A stretch of DNA of 64,000 nucleotides. Origin: Diploptera punctata. Taxonomy: Eukaryota > Arthropoda > Insecta > Blattodea > Blaberidae. The stretch lies in the NCBI GenBank assembly GCA_030220185.1, contig JASPKZ010009924.1, positions 1-64,000 on the forward strand. Reading direction: 5' to 3'. The position numbers were made by a program, and so were the translations under genes. This document shows positions 30,870-40,118 of the stretch, one piece after another (the first letter of the stretch is position 1; every line of letters begins with the position of its first letter). The notes under the pieces were generated by a model, which worked only from the letters and a program-made list of their open reading frames with translations, was not told the origin of the DNA and made no database searches.

Positions 30870-31480
30870 AACATGGAGCAACTTACACCTCCAAATTCAA
30901 GCTGTGCTGCAGAACACGGAAATAAGACAGCAGGAAGAAATTTTGTTGAGTTGTTTCTTGACTCACCTCATACTTCTTAACTCCCTTGCAGATCTAGATT
31001 TCGTCACTGTATTTGTGACATTCTCAATGCTATATTACGTTCACAACTGTGATCTGCTTGGGAGTTAAGAAGTATGAGGTGAGTCAAGAAACAACTCAAC
31101 AAAATTAAAATAAATCTCATAGTGTTATTTCCTACCTACATAACTTAAGCAGGAAGAAAGTTTGATGTGGACAAAAATAATGTGTGATGGTGGATCCAAA
31201 CAAAACATGCACTTGAAAAAACACCACAACATCGACAATCTTTCCACGGAAAGAAAGCAAAATATGCACAGTTAGAAAGAGTTCTTTCTGGATTACATAC
31301 GGAAAACAAGGGTAGACGGATATTTTGTATCCGTCGAAATGATACAATTCGATGCTCTTAAGATACCAAGACTATGGAAATCCCATGCAATGAATTTAAG
31401 GCAAGTTACGGCTGGGCAAGGTGATTTATGACACGTCACAACCTTGTAATTCGTCGGCGTACATTATAATAGCACAGAAA
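30870..31480 (+). mobile_element. pogo/Tigger-type transposase N-terminal fragment
   Basis: With frameshifts and stops the + strand reads AGRKFDVDKNNV, GKKAKYAQLERVL, then MEIPCNEFKASYGWAR and FMTRHNLVIRRRT. GKKAKYP.LE..L and F.AS.GW..RFM.RH.L..R.RT are the paired HTH (CENP-B) domains of Tc1/mariner-related pogo elements. The DDE domain is missing. Split by a foldback element at 30941-31148. Confidence 0.75.
30941..31148 (+). mobile_element. Retrozyme-like foldback, family C, 11-bp TSD
   Basis: TSD GCAGGAAGAAA at 30930-30940 and 31149-31159; removal restores the pogo reading frame context AGRKF. Exact 208-bp unit: arm TTTTGTTGAGTTGTTTCTTG, CACCTCATACTTCTTAACTC, palindromic body, inverse arm, tail TAAACCTCATAGTGTTATTT-like and CTACCTACATAACTTAA. 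The left half keeps the family C variant core (GCATTGAGAATGTCAC on -); the right half has lost it. It codes for nothing. Confidence 0.88.
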
Positions 31481-31499
31481 CTTCCCGAAATGTACCAGT

Positions 31500-32250
31500 T
31501 ATCTAGTTATTTCATGTATAACTTTGCAACTTAATTTTAGATAAAAAAAGGTGTGGCCTATACACACATAAATACGGTAGTATCCCTTACAATTATTTTC
31601 AAAGTTAGATTGGAGAGTAAACATGTCAGAGTGTCTCCGTGTCTTAACTGTGAAGATATCAGATAATTCTACTTAGCATTGACTGTTGCTATCATTAATC
31701 TGATTAATTTATCTGATATCCCAAATTCCTTGATTGCTGACAATAAATTGTCTCTATTTATGTTCATATAATCAGTTTATATTTATTTATAAACAGGTTT
31801 ATAATGTAATAAAAATCTTCCTGTTCCCAAAGCTTTTTAAATATTTATCTTCTTTTATTTAACTTTTATAGGAATTAATCACTATGAGGTTTAATTTATG
31901 GTGAAATTAATTATTCTTACCTCTAACTCCTGGTGCAACAGGCCTACAAGGGATTTATCATAAGTAATGCCACGAGTGATTTCCAAATTATCGATAAATT
32001 CACGACTCACGAAGTGAGGAGTGAATTTATCTAGAGAATTTGGAAATCAAGAGTGGCATTTGTTAGGACTATTTAACGAATAAAATTAAGCTGTTTACTC
32101 ACAAATCATTATTTAACTATAGTTATTTTAAAATATTTATATATTTAATGTAAACGGCGATGTTTGAAAACAAATGAGAAACAATAGGTACGCTTCTACT
32201 GCTTCTTTTGTTTATCACTGCAACCAGATCATACTATTTATTGCCAAAGA
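31500..32250. other. Intron sequence with a PLE-tail fragment
   Basis: Mostly unrecognised AT-rich intron. A minus-strand PLE tail with AAACCTCATAGTGATTAATT lies at about 31868-31900, followed by CTTACCTCTAACTCC. GGAAATCACTCG..AATTTATCGATAATTTGG and an inverse form (31970-32050) make a further small palindrome. Confidence 0.45.
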
Positions 32251-32254
32251 AACG

Positions 32255-32402
32255 CAATATTGTAAGGAGGAGCTTTCTTTAATATGGTAATTATAACACT
32301 GATAAATATTTGGTGAAACACGACTCTGATTGGTTGTAAAACAGAAATCATTGAAACGTGATTGGTCATTGACTCCCATTTGGGGCATGAGTTAAATAGT
32401 CA
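32255..32402 (+). repeat. Unclassified repeat R2, copy 3
   Basis: GTAAGGAGGAGCTTTCTTTA, TGGTGAAACACGACTCTGAT and GATTGGTCATTGACTCCCAT match 17745-17935. Its ATGAGTTAAATAGTC end is joined directly to PLE coding sequence. Confidence 0.55.
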
Positions 32403-32875
32403 AATTAAATGTGAAGATTGTGAGAAATTCTACATAGGAAAAACTAAGAGAAATTTGAAAACTAGAGTAAAAGAACATCTCAGGAATGTCAAGAAAGGGG
32501 AAGTAGAAAAATCTGCAGTGGCTGCCCATGCATGGTCTGAAAAACATCTTATCTAGAAAGAAGAAGCTAAATTATTAAAACAAATAGAAAAACCAAAAGA
32601 ACTTACTGTTTGGGAAAAGATCTACATTCAAAAGAGTGAAAAGAAGAAATTGATGAACTTTGAAATTCCCAGTGAGAATGACCTGGTTTCGAGGTTTTTC
32701 AGTCAGCCAATGGAAGGAGCAAAGGACAGCTCTTCAAGACGACAGAACAACGGTCGTGATGATACTGAGGATGGAAGAGAAACCATGTTCCGAAACTAGT
32801 TTATAGTCAAATAAGAAGAACAATATGAGGTGAGTGATAAAAAATTCTACCTTAATGAATATACCTCATAGTGAG
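32402..32875 (+). mobile_element. PLE family G 3' region (GIY-YIG end and arm)
   Basis: Reads IKCEDCEKFYIGKTKRNLKT, RVKEHLRNVKKGEVEKSAVA and AHAWSEKHL: the CxxC, YIG and EH elements of a PLE GIY-YIG nuclease, without the RT. After a stop the C-terminal tail (FEIPSENDLVSRFFSQPMEG) continues. Then a hammerhead-like motif (32765-32801), an arm AATATGAGGTGAGTGATAAA and a tail ATACCTCATAGTGAGAATTC. 5' truncated. Confidence 0.8.
32762..32806 (+). ncRNA. Hammerhead-ribozyme-like motif, family G
   Basis: Helix I ATA/TAT next to the core, CTGAGGA, stem II GGAA/TTCC (the inverse copy at 20694 has a longer GGAACA/TGTTCC), GAAA, helix III AC-TA-GT, triplet GTT. All invariant core bases are present; helix I is short before a mismatch. 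Confidence 0.6.
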
Positions 32876-32890
32876 AATTCCTAAAATAAG

Positions 32891-33024
32891 CATTTGAGAA
32901 TGTCACAAATACAGTGACGAAATCTAGATCTGTGAGGGAGTTAAGAAGTATGAGGTGAGTCAAGAAACAACTAAACAATATTAAAATAAACCTCATAGTG
33001 TTATTTCCTACCTACATAACTTAA
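32891..33024 (+). mobile_element. Retrozyme-like element, family C, 5'-truncated
   Basis: Only the right half is present: the variant core (TTTGAGAATGTCAC, one extra T), GTGAC, GAAA, ATCTAGATC, then the arm AGTATGAGGTGAGTCAAGAA and tail AAACCTCATAGTGTTATTTC. It starts mid-palindrome, as a 5'-truncated retro-insert would. Confidence 0.75.
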
Positions 33025-33316
33025 GCATAACTAAATTAATTGGTCTAGTAACTTTTTTTTTTAATGTTTGTAGGAAATAACACTACGAGGTTTCTTCTAA
33101 TTATAATGAGTTAGTTATTTTGACTCACCTTATTTTTTTTTAGTGTAGTTTTCTGGTGACAAATTTATTACATTTTTCTCTATTTCTTTTTTTCTGGAAT
33201 TTGTGGTTTTTATTTTTAAAAATATGATGATAACTCATAATAACTGCTAACAAAGGCTCAACTCTGGGCTGTGGGAAGGACTCTTGTGGTGGAGTGAGTA
33301 AAGTGTTGTGTTGCAG
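33025..33316. other. Intron end with a PLE-tail fragment
   Basis: GGAAATAACACTACGAGGTT at 33073 is a minus-strand family C tail, followed by TTGACTCACCTTATTT, a truncated arm. The remainder up to the exon has no recognised feature. Confidence 0.5.
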
Positions 33317-33522
33317 GAGTTCAGCCTGGCTGCAGACTTCAACCGGATGTCGTGTGTGAGGAACTACCCAGCCCACCAGGGCCGTGTGACCAGCGTGTAC
33401 TTTGCTATAAACTGCGAGTGGGTCTTGAGCATCGGACGTGACAAGATGTTCTACTACCACTGTTCAGAGACTGGACGCAGACTGGGGAGCTTCCAGAGCG
33501 ACGCCTGGTGCACTGCATTAGC
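33317..33522 (+). CDS. WDFY2: WDFY-like exon 3
   Basis: Reads EFSLAADFNRMSCVRNYPAH, then QGRVTSVYFAINCEWVLSIG and RDKMFYYHCSETGRRLGSFQ. Covers WD blades 2-3 (H..RV.....WVLS.G.DK....HCSETG). Acceptor GTTGCAG, donor TTAGC/GTATCC. The donor is weak, but joining to 35725 gives [14 protein letters not shown] in phase, as expected for the family. Confidence 0.93.
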
Positions 33523-33632
33523 GTATCCTTAAAGCATCTATAAATAACATTGAAATATAAATAACATTGAAATAGAGAAAGACATCAAGATAGATTAAAC
33601 ATATCATTATCTTTATATTTATTACTATTTTG

Positions 33633-33636
<4 letters not shown>

Positions 33637-33687
<51 letters not shown>
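33637..33687. repeat. (TTA)n microsatellite
   Basis: About 17 perfect TTA units in the intron. Confidence 0.9.
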
Positions 33688-33688
<1 letters not shown>

Positions 33689-33799
33689 ATCATTAATTTC
33701 GTTCATTCATAGTGTTCTGCCCAAGAGCACGTCTTCACTGCACTTCTTCACTGCAAACTCAGCATTCCTTTTTTGTATCTGCATAAAAAAAAACTTATT

Positions 33800-34312
33800 T
33801 TAATACTGAGGTTGTTTCCAATCTCTGAGAACAATTTGCCAAGTAGATTGTGACATTGGAGTGTGAGTCATCAGGACAGGAGCATGCGAGGTGATCAAAC
33901 CAGTCAGTGCTGCTTCTGTTACACTCGCACGCATGTTGCTCTCATAATGCCTAAGCAGATAGACCCGTTTTGGGAAGGGTATATTACTGCCCTTTCCGAC
34001 GCTAATTATAGTTATTCTGCAATTATTGAGGCTTGCAAAAAACATAATTTTGTGGTGTCAAAGTGTGGAATTAGCTCAGTGCTTAATAAAAAGGAAAAGG
34101 GTCGCTTGGGATTAATTCCAAAGGAAAAAAGCAGGCAAATCCATGACCTGCTACTACCCGCACCCCAGATGTAATCAGAAAGGTCAAAGCCCTTATCTCT
34201 GGTGGTAACCCTGCCACACAAAGGGTGATTGCGAACAGATTGGGAATATCCCTTAAACCGTAAACAGCATAATAAACAAAGATTTAAACATGGAGAAGCG
34301 CCACAAAAGCAC
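33800..34312 (+). mobile_element. Tc1/mariner-type transposase N-terminal fragment
   Basis: From an ATG at 33949 the frame reads MPKQIDPFWEGYITALSDAN, KKHNFVVSKCGISSVLNKKE and GLIPKEKSRQ. A frameshift near 34155 leads to TPDVIRKVKALISGGNPATQ and RVIANRLGIS. This is the double HTH DNA-binding region of a Tc1-like transposase; the catalytic DDE part is absent because the family C element begins at about 34313. Confidence 0.7.
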
Positions 34313-34458
34313 GTGTGAACGTGAACAGCATTGAGAATGTCACAAATACAGTGACGAAATCTAGATCTGCAAGGGAGTTAAGAAGTATGAGGTGAGTCAA
34401 GAAACAACTCGACAAAATTAAAATAAACCTCATAGTGTTATTTGCTACCTACATAACT
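34313..34458 (+). mobile_element. Retrozyme-like element, family C, 5'-truncated
   Basis: Right half only: GTGAACAGCATTGAGAATGT, GTGAC, GAAA, ATCTAGATC, arm AGTATGAGGTGAGTCAAGAA and the full tail ending CTACCTACATAACT. Confidence 0.78.
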
Positions 34459-34589
34459 CTAGTACTCATTTTCGTTAAGTGGCCGAGCTGAACCTAGGAC
34501 CATCAGAGGATGTAGCCAGTTCAAAAATTCTGATTGCACCAGAACTTGAACTCTTGACCTCCTTGATCACATGATGTTCCTTTAACCAA

Positions 34590-34765
34590 ATATTAACATT
34601 ATAAGTTTGGTCTGTGTTCTTCTTACCTCATATAGTTGTTTCTTTTAAAACAGACTTTACCAACTGAAGATGGAGCAAACATGCTTTGAAACATATGCCT
34701 CAATAGAAACAAGTATTTGATATAAGAAGAATACAAACCAAACTTATTTATTAAGTTTCTTTTTT
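34590..34765 (+). mobile_element. PLE-like fragment, family D
   Basis: CTTACCTCATATAGTTGTTT (34622) starts a left arm. On the + strand a hammerhead-like core follows at 34662-34695: CTGAAGA, GAGCA/TGCTT stem, GAAAC, ATAT, but GCC in place of the NUH triplet. The right arm lacks the ATGAGGT motif. Confidence 0.5.
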
Positions 34766-34784
34766 CTATTATTCAATGCCCCAG

Positions 34785-35680
34785 GTTGTTATTTTGACAT
34801 TTCTGGTGTTCTCTCCTGGCATTGGCGTAATTGTAACCTACTTCTGAAGTTGGGGCACCTGGAAGGCGGAGTTACGTTATCCCTATGATATCCATTCATA
34901 GTAATTCTGCCTGAAGGCAGGTGCTTCACTGCAATCATAGCATTTTCATGCTATGTTTGCAGCTTTACTAAGGGATTATAGGTGTGGTAGCTTCCCGTTG
35001 CTTTCCACACTGGTGAAGGATGATGATGATAATGATAAGGATGATGATGATGACCATATGATTTCGGGGACCGTTTGGACCTTAAAGTTTTCCTGACATT
35101 TGTCTTATTCCTCCTGGCATGACAGGCCAACAGGGCCCTTAGGCTACCCATCCTGGCCTCACATCCACATGTCAATGACGGATGTAGATGATCATCAGCC
35201 AGTGTAGGGGTGACACGTGGTTAGCATGTCGAGTCCCCCAGCTGTTTATAGCTGGTTTTCTCAACCTGGAGCCGCTACTTATTGTAGCTACCCAAATGCC
35301 TCACGATGCTGGGTGGGCACCGGTCCCATACTGGCCGAAATACCATGAGAAAATTTCTTCCCCCATGGAGACTCGAACCAGCGCAAGTCCCGTAGCTCTG
35401 TGCCAAGGCTTCCTGCCTTAACCACTCGGCTACGGCGCGGGACTGACATTTGTCTTACAGGTGAGGAAAAACCTCACCCAGAAAAACTGCCCCGACCGGG
35501 GATCGAACCCGTGCCTGCTGCGTGACCAGGCAGCACGCTACTCCTCGACCACAGCGGTTAACCCCTATAATATGATGGGTGATAAATGATAATGAAGCGC
35601 CAGGAGAGTTCTTAACCTAAATTCCAGACCATGGGAAACCATAGGAATAATTCCCTTTTAAGGAAAAATTGTTATGGTTT
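34785..35680. repeat. Three SINEs nested one inside another
   Basis: Outer: GGGGCACCTGG repeat (34785-34890 and 35573-35680, +). Middle: a minus-strand SINE (34891-35572) flanked by CCCTATGATA and CCCTATAATA, with tRNA-like head at about 35486-35560. Inner: a minus-strand SINE (35108-35442) with exact 15-bp TSD CTGACATTTGTCTTA (35093-35107, 35443-35457) and a tRNA-like head at about 35365-35440. Middle family recurs at 39175-39510, inner family at 38341-38670 and 44245-44565. Confidence 0.85.
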
Positions 35681-35724
35681 GACGTGGACTGAGCATATAT
35701 AACCTTGACAGTGGATATGAACAG

Positions 35725-35966
35725 GTTTGACTGTCAGTCTAAACATGCGCTGGTGGGTGGACTACTCCGGGCAGATCAGCATGTTGAAGCTGGAGAACAC
35801 AGGCTGCACGCTCATCACCACACTTAAAGGCCACACAGGCAGTATACGTACCATGGCCTGGGACTCGGACAAGCAGCACCTCTTCTCCGGCAGCTTCGAC
35901 CAGACTGTCATAGTCTGGGACAATCGGGGGACAGCAGGGCACAGCTTACGAACTACAGGGCCACCA
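35725..35966 (+). CDS. WDFY2: WDFY-like exon 4 with two frame breaks
   Basis: Reads [11 protein letters not shown], then after one extra base at about 35755-35760 [40 protein letters not shown] and [14 protein letters not shown]. After a second extra base at about 35922 it continues [16 protein letters not shown] blades 4-5, including FSGS.D..VIVWD. Without the two insertions the length (240) fits the phases of both neighbours exactly. Acceptor GAACAG, donor CACCA/GTATGT. Confidence 0.92.
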
Positions 35967-36019
35967 GTATGTATCTGTTTTTTTTCACCACTTTTCTTTG
36001 TTATTTCTTCTTTCCTTTT

Positions 36020-36027
<8 letters not shown>

Positions 36028-36067
<40 letters not shown>
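36028..36067. repeat. (TA)n microsatellite
   Basis: About 19 TA units directly before a foldback element. Confidence 0.9.
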
Positions 36068-36070
<3 letters not shown>

Positions 36071-36310
36071 TTTTGTTGAGTTGTTTCTTGACTCACCTCA
36101 TACTTCTTAAGTCCCTCGCAGATCTAGATTTCATCATTGTATTTGTGACATTCTCAATGCTGTTCACATTCACAACAGCATTGAGAATGTCACAAATACA
36201 GTGATGAAATGTAGATATGTGAGGGAGTTAAGAAGTATGAGGTGAGTCAAGAAACAACTCAACAAAATTAAAATAAACCTCGTAGTGTTATTTCCTACCT
36301 ACATAACTTA
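36071..36310 (+). mobile_element. Retrozyme-like foldback, family C, both halves complete
   Basis: Left arm TTTTGTTGAGTTGTTTCTTG, a full inverted pair of the variant core (GCATTGAGAATGTCAC on both strands), right arm and tail AAACCTCGTAGTGTTATTTC. The right core has ATGTAGATA instead of the ATCTAGATC palindrome. The (TA)-rich flanks hide the TSD. Confidence 0.82.
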
Positions 36311-36324
36311 ATATATATCGATTG

Positions 36325-36928
36325 TTTGATGTCTTTGACATCGTCCAATTCCTAATAGCCAATTTTGTAGGTCCATCCAATCTCCTGGTTGTAGATGTTT
36401 CTCCTTCATGTATAAATATATTATATTTGAAAAAAAAAAAATTTTCGCCTAGACTGAGATTCGAACCCGGGACCTTTGGCTTTCTGGGCCAAATGCTCTA
36501 CCAACTGAGCTACCAAAGTGAGTTGTGATCCAGATGCAAATTTTTCTCTTATATACGTTGTAATTCCCTCGCATCAAATGCTACGAAACCTTTGCTTCTA
36601 TATTCCCTGACTCCAGGAGGTTTTAGGTCTTCCTCTGCCTCGTCTTCCCTCAGGTTTGCATTCCAGAACACATTTTGGTAGCCGATCTTCTTCCATTCGC
36701 TGGACATGTCCGTACCATCTTAATTGCTGAATTTTAATATATTCTGGAATAGTATCTTCAATCTTCATTTTCTCCCTTATAACTGAGTTTTTAATTTTTT
36801 TCTCTTCTTGAAATTCTTGCTGCGCTTCATATAAAATCCATTTCCGTTGCCAAAAGATACTTATTTGTTTTTGTTGTTAATGGCCAAAGTTCTGCTCCAT
36901 AAGTAATGATGCTTTTAACAATTGTATG

Positions 36929-36930
<2 letters not shown>
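36325..36930 (-). mobile_element. LINE family A, 3' end, split by a SINE
   Basis: The reverse strand matches the 29500-29860 copy (WYGHV, GRRG.GRPKTSW) in two pieces, 36325-36420 and 36606-36930. The gap is a GCCTCGG-type tRNA-like SINE (tRNA part 36447-36520, -). A (TA)n/(TATG) run follows at 36930-36958. Confidence 0.75.
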
Positions 36931-36959
<29 letters not shown>

Positions 36960-36960
<1 letters not shown>

Positions 36961-37555
36961 ATACTAGAAGTCCCGGTCACGCGTTGCTGTGGCTAAGTTA
37001 TACGTTAAAAATTTAAATTAAGTTGCTGTCTTTCAGCCAGATTACTTAAAACTAATACTTACACACGAAATTAATAATATTGAAAATAAAATAAACACTG
37101 AACACACTTAAATTATGAAATAATCAATATTTGTAATTCAATTGAAATTCGCAGTTGCAACAAAAAGCACAGCCACCTGGATCTCTCTTTGTTAAATAAT
37201 AAACCAATTGACGATTTTATTACTCATTTAACACTTCTCATTGAAGGATAAATTATATTCGAAAATTTTTCTCTTCAAATATAATAAACCAATTACCTTA
37301 CCAAATTACCTGACATTGCCATCTGTTAGAATCGTATGGAACTCACAGATAATTATAACTCTTTGTTAAATAATAAACAAATAATTTGCAATAAAAAATA
37401 ATGCGACTATAAATTTAGTTATAAACTACCCTAAGTCTCAAGTTGGATCAAACTGCACACAGTGTGCACAATTTTATTAAAATCGGTTCAGTAGTTTAGG
37501 ATTCCATCGCGGACAAACAACGTGACACGAAATTTTTATATATTAAGATGTTAGT
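36960..37555 (+). mobile_element. Helitron-like non-autonomous element
   Basis: Starts around CTAGAAGTCCCGGTCACGCG (36964) and ends with TTCAGTAGTTTAGGATTCCA, then CGCGGACAAACAACGTGACA and TATATATTAAGATG. End sequences of this kind are common on dispersed elements in insects and I associate them with Helitrons, but no Rep/helicase is encoded and I cannot confirm the class. Confidence 0.4.
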
Positions 37556-37584
37556 TTTTATTTTTATTATAGTCAAATATGACA

Positions 37585-37725
37585 AATAACATTATGAGGT
37601 TCTTAATTCATGAAAGAATGAGTCATTTTTTATATCTTACCTCATAGTTTATGTTTTTTTAAACATGGGAACTGCAGTTTTCAGAGGAAACATCCCTTCC
37701 ATTTTTAACCGATATCACTACCAGA
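37585..37725 (-). mobile_element. PLE family H tail and arm fragment
   Basis: AATAACATTATGAGGTTCTT (tail on -) is followed by CTTACCTCATAGTTTATG and AAACATGGGAACT, as at 44745 and 54750. The second arm is missing. Confidence 0.6.
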
Positions 37726-37884
37726 TTTATTTTTATTACTTATATTTTTATCCCGCAACATTCCATTGAGGCGAGCATTTGCAAATTTTCCTTTGCTTTT
37801 TCTATTTACTTTTTTCTTTTTTGCTTTATCTCTCAATTATTATTGTTTTATTTGATTTTGTTTTTTTTTTACATTTTATCTTTT

Positions 37885-38155
37885 CCTTGATTGGCTGCGG
37901 TGGACTAGGATCGCAGGTTCAAACCCGGCCAGGATCAATGGATTTTTTAGGATGGAAAAATCCAAGGAGCAAGTCCTCCGGGAGGGACTTTAAGCCGTGG
38001 GTCCCGAGTCTGAAGATTTTCAGGCTCGTTAAAGATCCTTAAGTCTGAATGAAAGGCCTCTAAGCAAAGTTTACCGAATTTTTCCATCCTAGTACTACCT
38101 TGGTTTCCTAGATGTCAGTATGAGGCGGAACGCTGACCACGGACCACTCAAAATG
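37885..38155 (+). repeat. SINE, AAATCCAAGGAGCAAG family
   Basis: A-box-like GGCTGCGGTGGACTAGG, B-box CAGGTTCAAACCCGGCC, then the body shared with 16809-17060 and a longer 3' part (GCGGAACGCTGACCACGGAC). The D-arm to anticodon part of the tRNA is deleted. Confidence 0.7.
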
Positions 38156-38340
38156 ACATCTATACAAAAACAAGTGTAACTCAATTAGTATGGTTCAAAT
38201 TCTTCCCTGTAGGGGGAGCGCCTAAAGGAAAACATGGGCATACAAGATAGAAAGTCTTTTGCTTGCATTTCTTCTTATTTCCTTTTCTTTATCTTTATCC
38301 ATATCCTTTATTTTCCTCTTATTCTTCCTTTATTTCTTGT

Positions 38341-38670
38341 TCCACGCCTTAGCCGAGTGGTTAAGGCAAGATGCCTTGGCACAGAGCTGTAGGATTTGTA
38401 CTAGTCAGGTCCCCACGGGGGGAAGACATTTTCTTATGGAATTTCAGCCAGTATAGACCTGTGTCCACCCAGCATCATGAGGCATTTGTGTAGCTACAAT
38501 AAGTAGCGGCTCCAGGTTTAAAAAAGCAGTTATAATGGCTGGGTACATGACATGCTGACCACATGTCACCTCTACATGGCTGGATGATTTTCTACCTCTG
38601 CGATTAACACATGTGAATTCACAGCTGGCTGGTAAGCCAAGGGCCTTCTAGGCCTGTCGCAGCATGCAGT
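38341..38670 (+). repeat. SINE, CCTTAGCCGAGTGG family
   Basis: A-box CTTAGCCGAGTGGTTAAGG like a leucine/serine-type tRNA; the B-box is weak (ACTAGTCAGGTCCCCACG). The body (GAATTTCAGCCAGTATAGAC, GGTACATGACATGCTGACCA) matches 44245-44565 and the inner SINE at 35108-35442. Confidence 0.75.
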
Positions 38671-38935
38671 TTTTCTTTACTTCTTTTCTTTTTCTTTTTT
38701 TTCAATGTTTGTTCTTTTTTTTGTTCCCTTTCATTGTATTGCTTTTTTTTTATTTTATTAGTTTTTTCCCTTTCCTTTTATATAATTTTTTTTTACGTCA
38801 TCTTCATTTCTTTTCTTTTCCATACTAATATTCTTTCCTTCTTCCTTTTTTTTTTCTATTTCATTCTTGTTTATTTTCCTTCCTTTTTTCTTTTCTTCTT
38901 TTTCCTGCTTTTATCTGTTAGAATTGATTTGCAAA
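38671..38935. repeat. Polypyrimidine stretch
   Basis: About 260 bp that are almost purely T and C on the + strand, as is 38265-38340. Low-complexity; open frames here are compositional. Confidence 0.8.
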
Positions 38936-39174
38936 TAGTAATGTGATGTGAAGGAAGTCTTATCAGTGTAGGAAACCTTACTTGTTGAGTCTGTAATTGC
39001 ATTACACGACCACCTTCTGTTTTAAATATTTTCATAAAATCCATGAATGACGTCTGAGGCTCACTGAAGCAATTAGTGACACTGTCAAGCAGATGACATA
39101 ACTTCTCATATCATGCTAATAGCTGGGAATTGAACCCCTGAGAGTCATTATTATTAATTTGCTGGCACTACTGA

Positions 39175-39510
39175 ACATGGGTCCACCGCTGTGGTCTCGA
39201 GGTAGTGTGCTGCCTTGCCAAGCAGCGGGCCTGGGTTCGATTCCCAGTCGGGACACATTCCTGGGTGAGGGTTTTTTTTTTTTGGGATTTTTCCTCACCT
39301 GTAAGACAAATGTCAGGAAGCGTAGGGCCCAACGGTCCCCAAAAAATCATCTGGCCATAATCATCCTTATCATTATCATCATCATCCTTCACCGGTGTGG
39401 AAAGAAATGGGAAGCTATCACACCTATAATTCCCTAGTAAAGCTGCAAAGCATAGCATGAAAATACTGTGATTGTAGAATTACTATGGATGGGCAGAATT
39501 ACTATGGATG
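39175..39510 (+). repeat. SINE, CGCTGTGGTCTCGAGG family
   Basis: tRNA-like head at about 39184-39257 (A-box TGTGGTCTCGAGGTAGTGTG, B-box GGGTTCGATTCCC). Body: TCCTCACCTGTAAGACAAAT and a purine/pyrimidine (ATC)n-rich stretch. Same family as the middle SINE at 34891-35572. Confidence 0.75.
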
Positions 39511-39519
39511 GAACATGGT

Positions 39520-39602
39520 GGTTGTTGGGTGTTTGGACATGATCTCTTCATACATCCCTATCCTGAAATGATGTTTTTCAGTCATTCCCTGTATAATTGA
39601 CC
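39520..39602 (-). mobile_element. LINE family B 3' fragment
   Basis: CATACATCCCTATCCTGAAA and CATTCCCTGTATAATTGACC match the reverse of the family B C-terminal region. Short remnant. Confidence 0.5.
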
Positions 39603-39774
39603 TATGTAAAATGCAACTTTATGAGGTGATATATAGAAACATTTTCTCAAATTCATTTATAAAAAAATAATTTATATAAATTGAGATTTTATGGAACTGT
39701 ACATCATGGATATGTTGAAGAATAGAGACCGGTTCCATACGACATATTGGTTATGAATTTGGTTTGTGTTGCAG

Positions 39775-39881
39775 CAATAAGGTGACAGCACTGTGCTACG
39801 CAGGTCTGAAACAGCAGCTGATATCGGGAGGTGAAGATTCTGTCATTGTTTTCTGGGGACATGACACTCGACAGAAAAGAG
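39775..39881 (+). CDS. WDFY2: WDFY-like exon 5
   Basis: Reads NKVTALCYAGLKQQLISGGE, then DSVIVFWGHDTRQK. WD blade 6 (H..V.ALCY....QLISGG.D..IV.W). One extra A in the GAAAAGAG run (39873-39880) must be removed to continue as KETPEW in the next exon. Acceptor GTTGCAG, donor AGAG/GTAATG. Confidence 0.93.
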
Positions 39882-40118
39882 GTAATGCATTTCATTTTGT
39901 ATCAGTCACTGGCTTTATTCCCAGAATGAAATCATAGTTACTAATTATAAAATTAGAGTAGCAAGTAACATTATGAGGTTCTTCTTAATAAAATACGGTG
40001 AGACTGCTGCATCTTACCTCATAAAAGTCGAGTTCTTTTAGGACAAGTTTCAATATAATTCTGTTTTATTGTCAGCTTGTCCACACTGTTGATTTTTAAT
40101 TGTTAGTCCAGGATGTAG

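Noticed and set aside
33140..33460. 106-codon minus-strand open frame over WDFY exon 3
   Set aside because: Antisense shadow of the exon 33317-33522.
33518..33706. Asparagine-rich open frame on the minus strand
   Set aside because: It is a translation of the (TTA)n microsatellite plus flanks, without any domain.
38671..38935. Hydrophobic membrane protein frame
   Set aside because: The Phe/Leu-rich frame comes from a polypyrimidine stretch, not from a gene.
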